Source of the DNA: Anaerolineaceae bacterium
GTDB lineage: Bacteria > Chloroflexota > Anaerolineae > Anaerolineales > Anaerolineaceae
Direction: 5' to 3'
Assembly: GCA_011620505.1 (NCBI GenBank)
Contig: WOZA01000090.1
Coordinates: 1 to 30,988 of the forward strand
Length of the DNA: 30,988 nucleotides
The notes under the pieces were generated by a model, which did not search any database, was not told where the DNA came from, and saw only the letters and a program-made list of their open reading frames with translations. The position numbers were made by a program, and so were the translations under genes. Positions 30,957 to 30,988 of this stretch are shown piece after piece (the first letter of the stretch is position 1; each line of letters starts with the position of its first letter).

Positions 30957-30988
30957 ATGAAGAAACGCACTATTTTTTTGTCAATCAG
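30957..30988 (+). CDS. Start of a gene cut by the window edge, possible signal peptide
   Basis: ATG with AGGAG six bases upstream, followed by MKKRTIFLSI. The Lys/Lys/Arg start leading into hydrophobic residues resembles the beginning of a secretory signal or membrane anchor. Only ten residues are visible, so nothing further can be said. Confidence 0.55.
   Translation, partial: MKKRTIFLSI

Noticed and set aside
1..30988. tRNA or rRNA genes, CRISPR repeats, insertion sequences, prophage or replication origin.
   Set aside because: I saw no cloverleaf with CCA-type ends, no regularly spaced repeats, no transposase or integrase domain and no DnaA-box cluster.

Overview
The window looks like chromosomal DNA from an anaerobic or microaerophilic Chloroflexota bacterium, most likely Anaerolineae-like. 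This is an inference. It rests on bacterial coenzyme F420 genes, a selenium-dependent-hydroxylase-type operon, a split methylmalonyl-CoA mutase, a RodZ-like protein with two HTH domains, Pro/Thr-rich extracytoplasmic tails and a T-box on valS. Coding density is very high. I see no tRNA, rRNA, insertion sequence, phage gene or CRISPR array, and no gene-free stretch longer than 300 bases.

Region 1 (1-9453, minus strand) reads as one 11-gene operon with mostly overlapping genes. In transcription order it holds: methylmalonyl-CoA mutase catalytic subunit, methylmalonyl-CoA epimerase, an SsnA-type aminohydrolase, NADPH:F420 oxidoreductase, cofE, cofD, cofC, a luciferase-like (F420-type) oxidoreductase, a hot-dog thioesterase, a YgfM-like FAD subunit, and an XdhD-like fused [2Fe-2S]/molybdopterin hydroxylase cut by the window edge. 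The ssnA/ygfM/xdhD set of the selenium-dependent molybdenum hydroxylase locus is thus wrapped around the F420 tail-assembly and reduction genes.

Region 2 (9571-15628): rplI, a RodZ-like envelope protein and rimO on the plus strand converge on a murJ / TPR-like membrane protein pair on the minus strand. The two blocks share a bidirectional terminator.

Region 3 (15818-20701, plus strand) is the most unusual part. Five genes overlap by 4, 8, 4 and 8 bp: an RsmI paralogue, a divergent tRNA-guanine transglycosylase, two tandem Rmt/ArmA-type 16S rRNA m7G1405 methyltransferase homologues (one with intact motifs, one degenerate), and an RsmF-type m5C methyltransferase. The known targets of these families (16S C1402, G1405, C1407 and tRNA position 34) all meet at the ribosomal decoding centre. 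Nearby genes add RsmE (U1498), a second canonical RsmI, RimO (S12) and a YhhQ-type queuosine-precursor transporter. The neighbourhood therefore looks like a decoding-site modification island.

Region 4 (20709-30988): rsmE and a type II pantothenate kinase (minus), yhhQ (plus), rsmI (minus), a 570-residue protein of unknown function with a nucleoside-phosphorylase-like C-terminal half (plus), then valS under a valine T-box riboswitch, gmd and class II fructose-bisphosphatase (minus), and the first codons of a plus-strand gene at the right edge.
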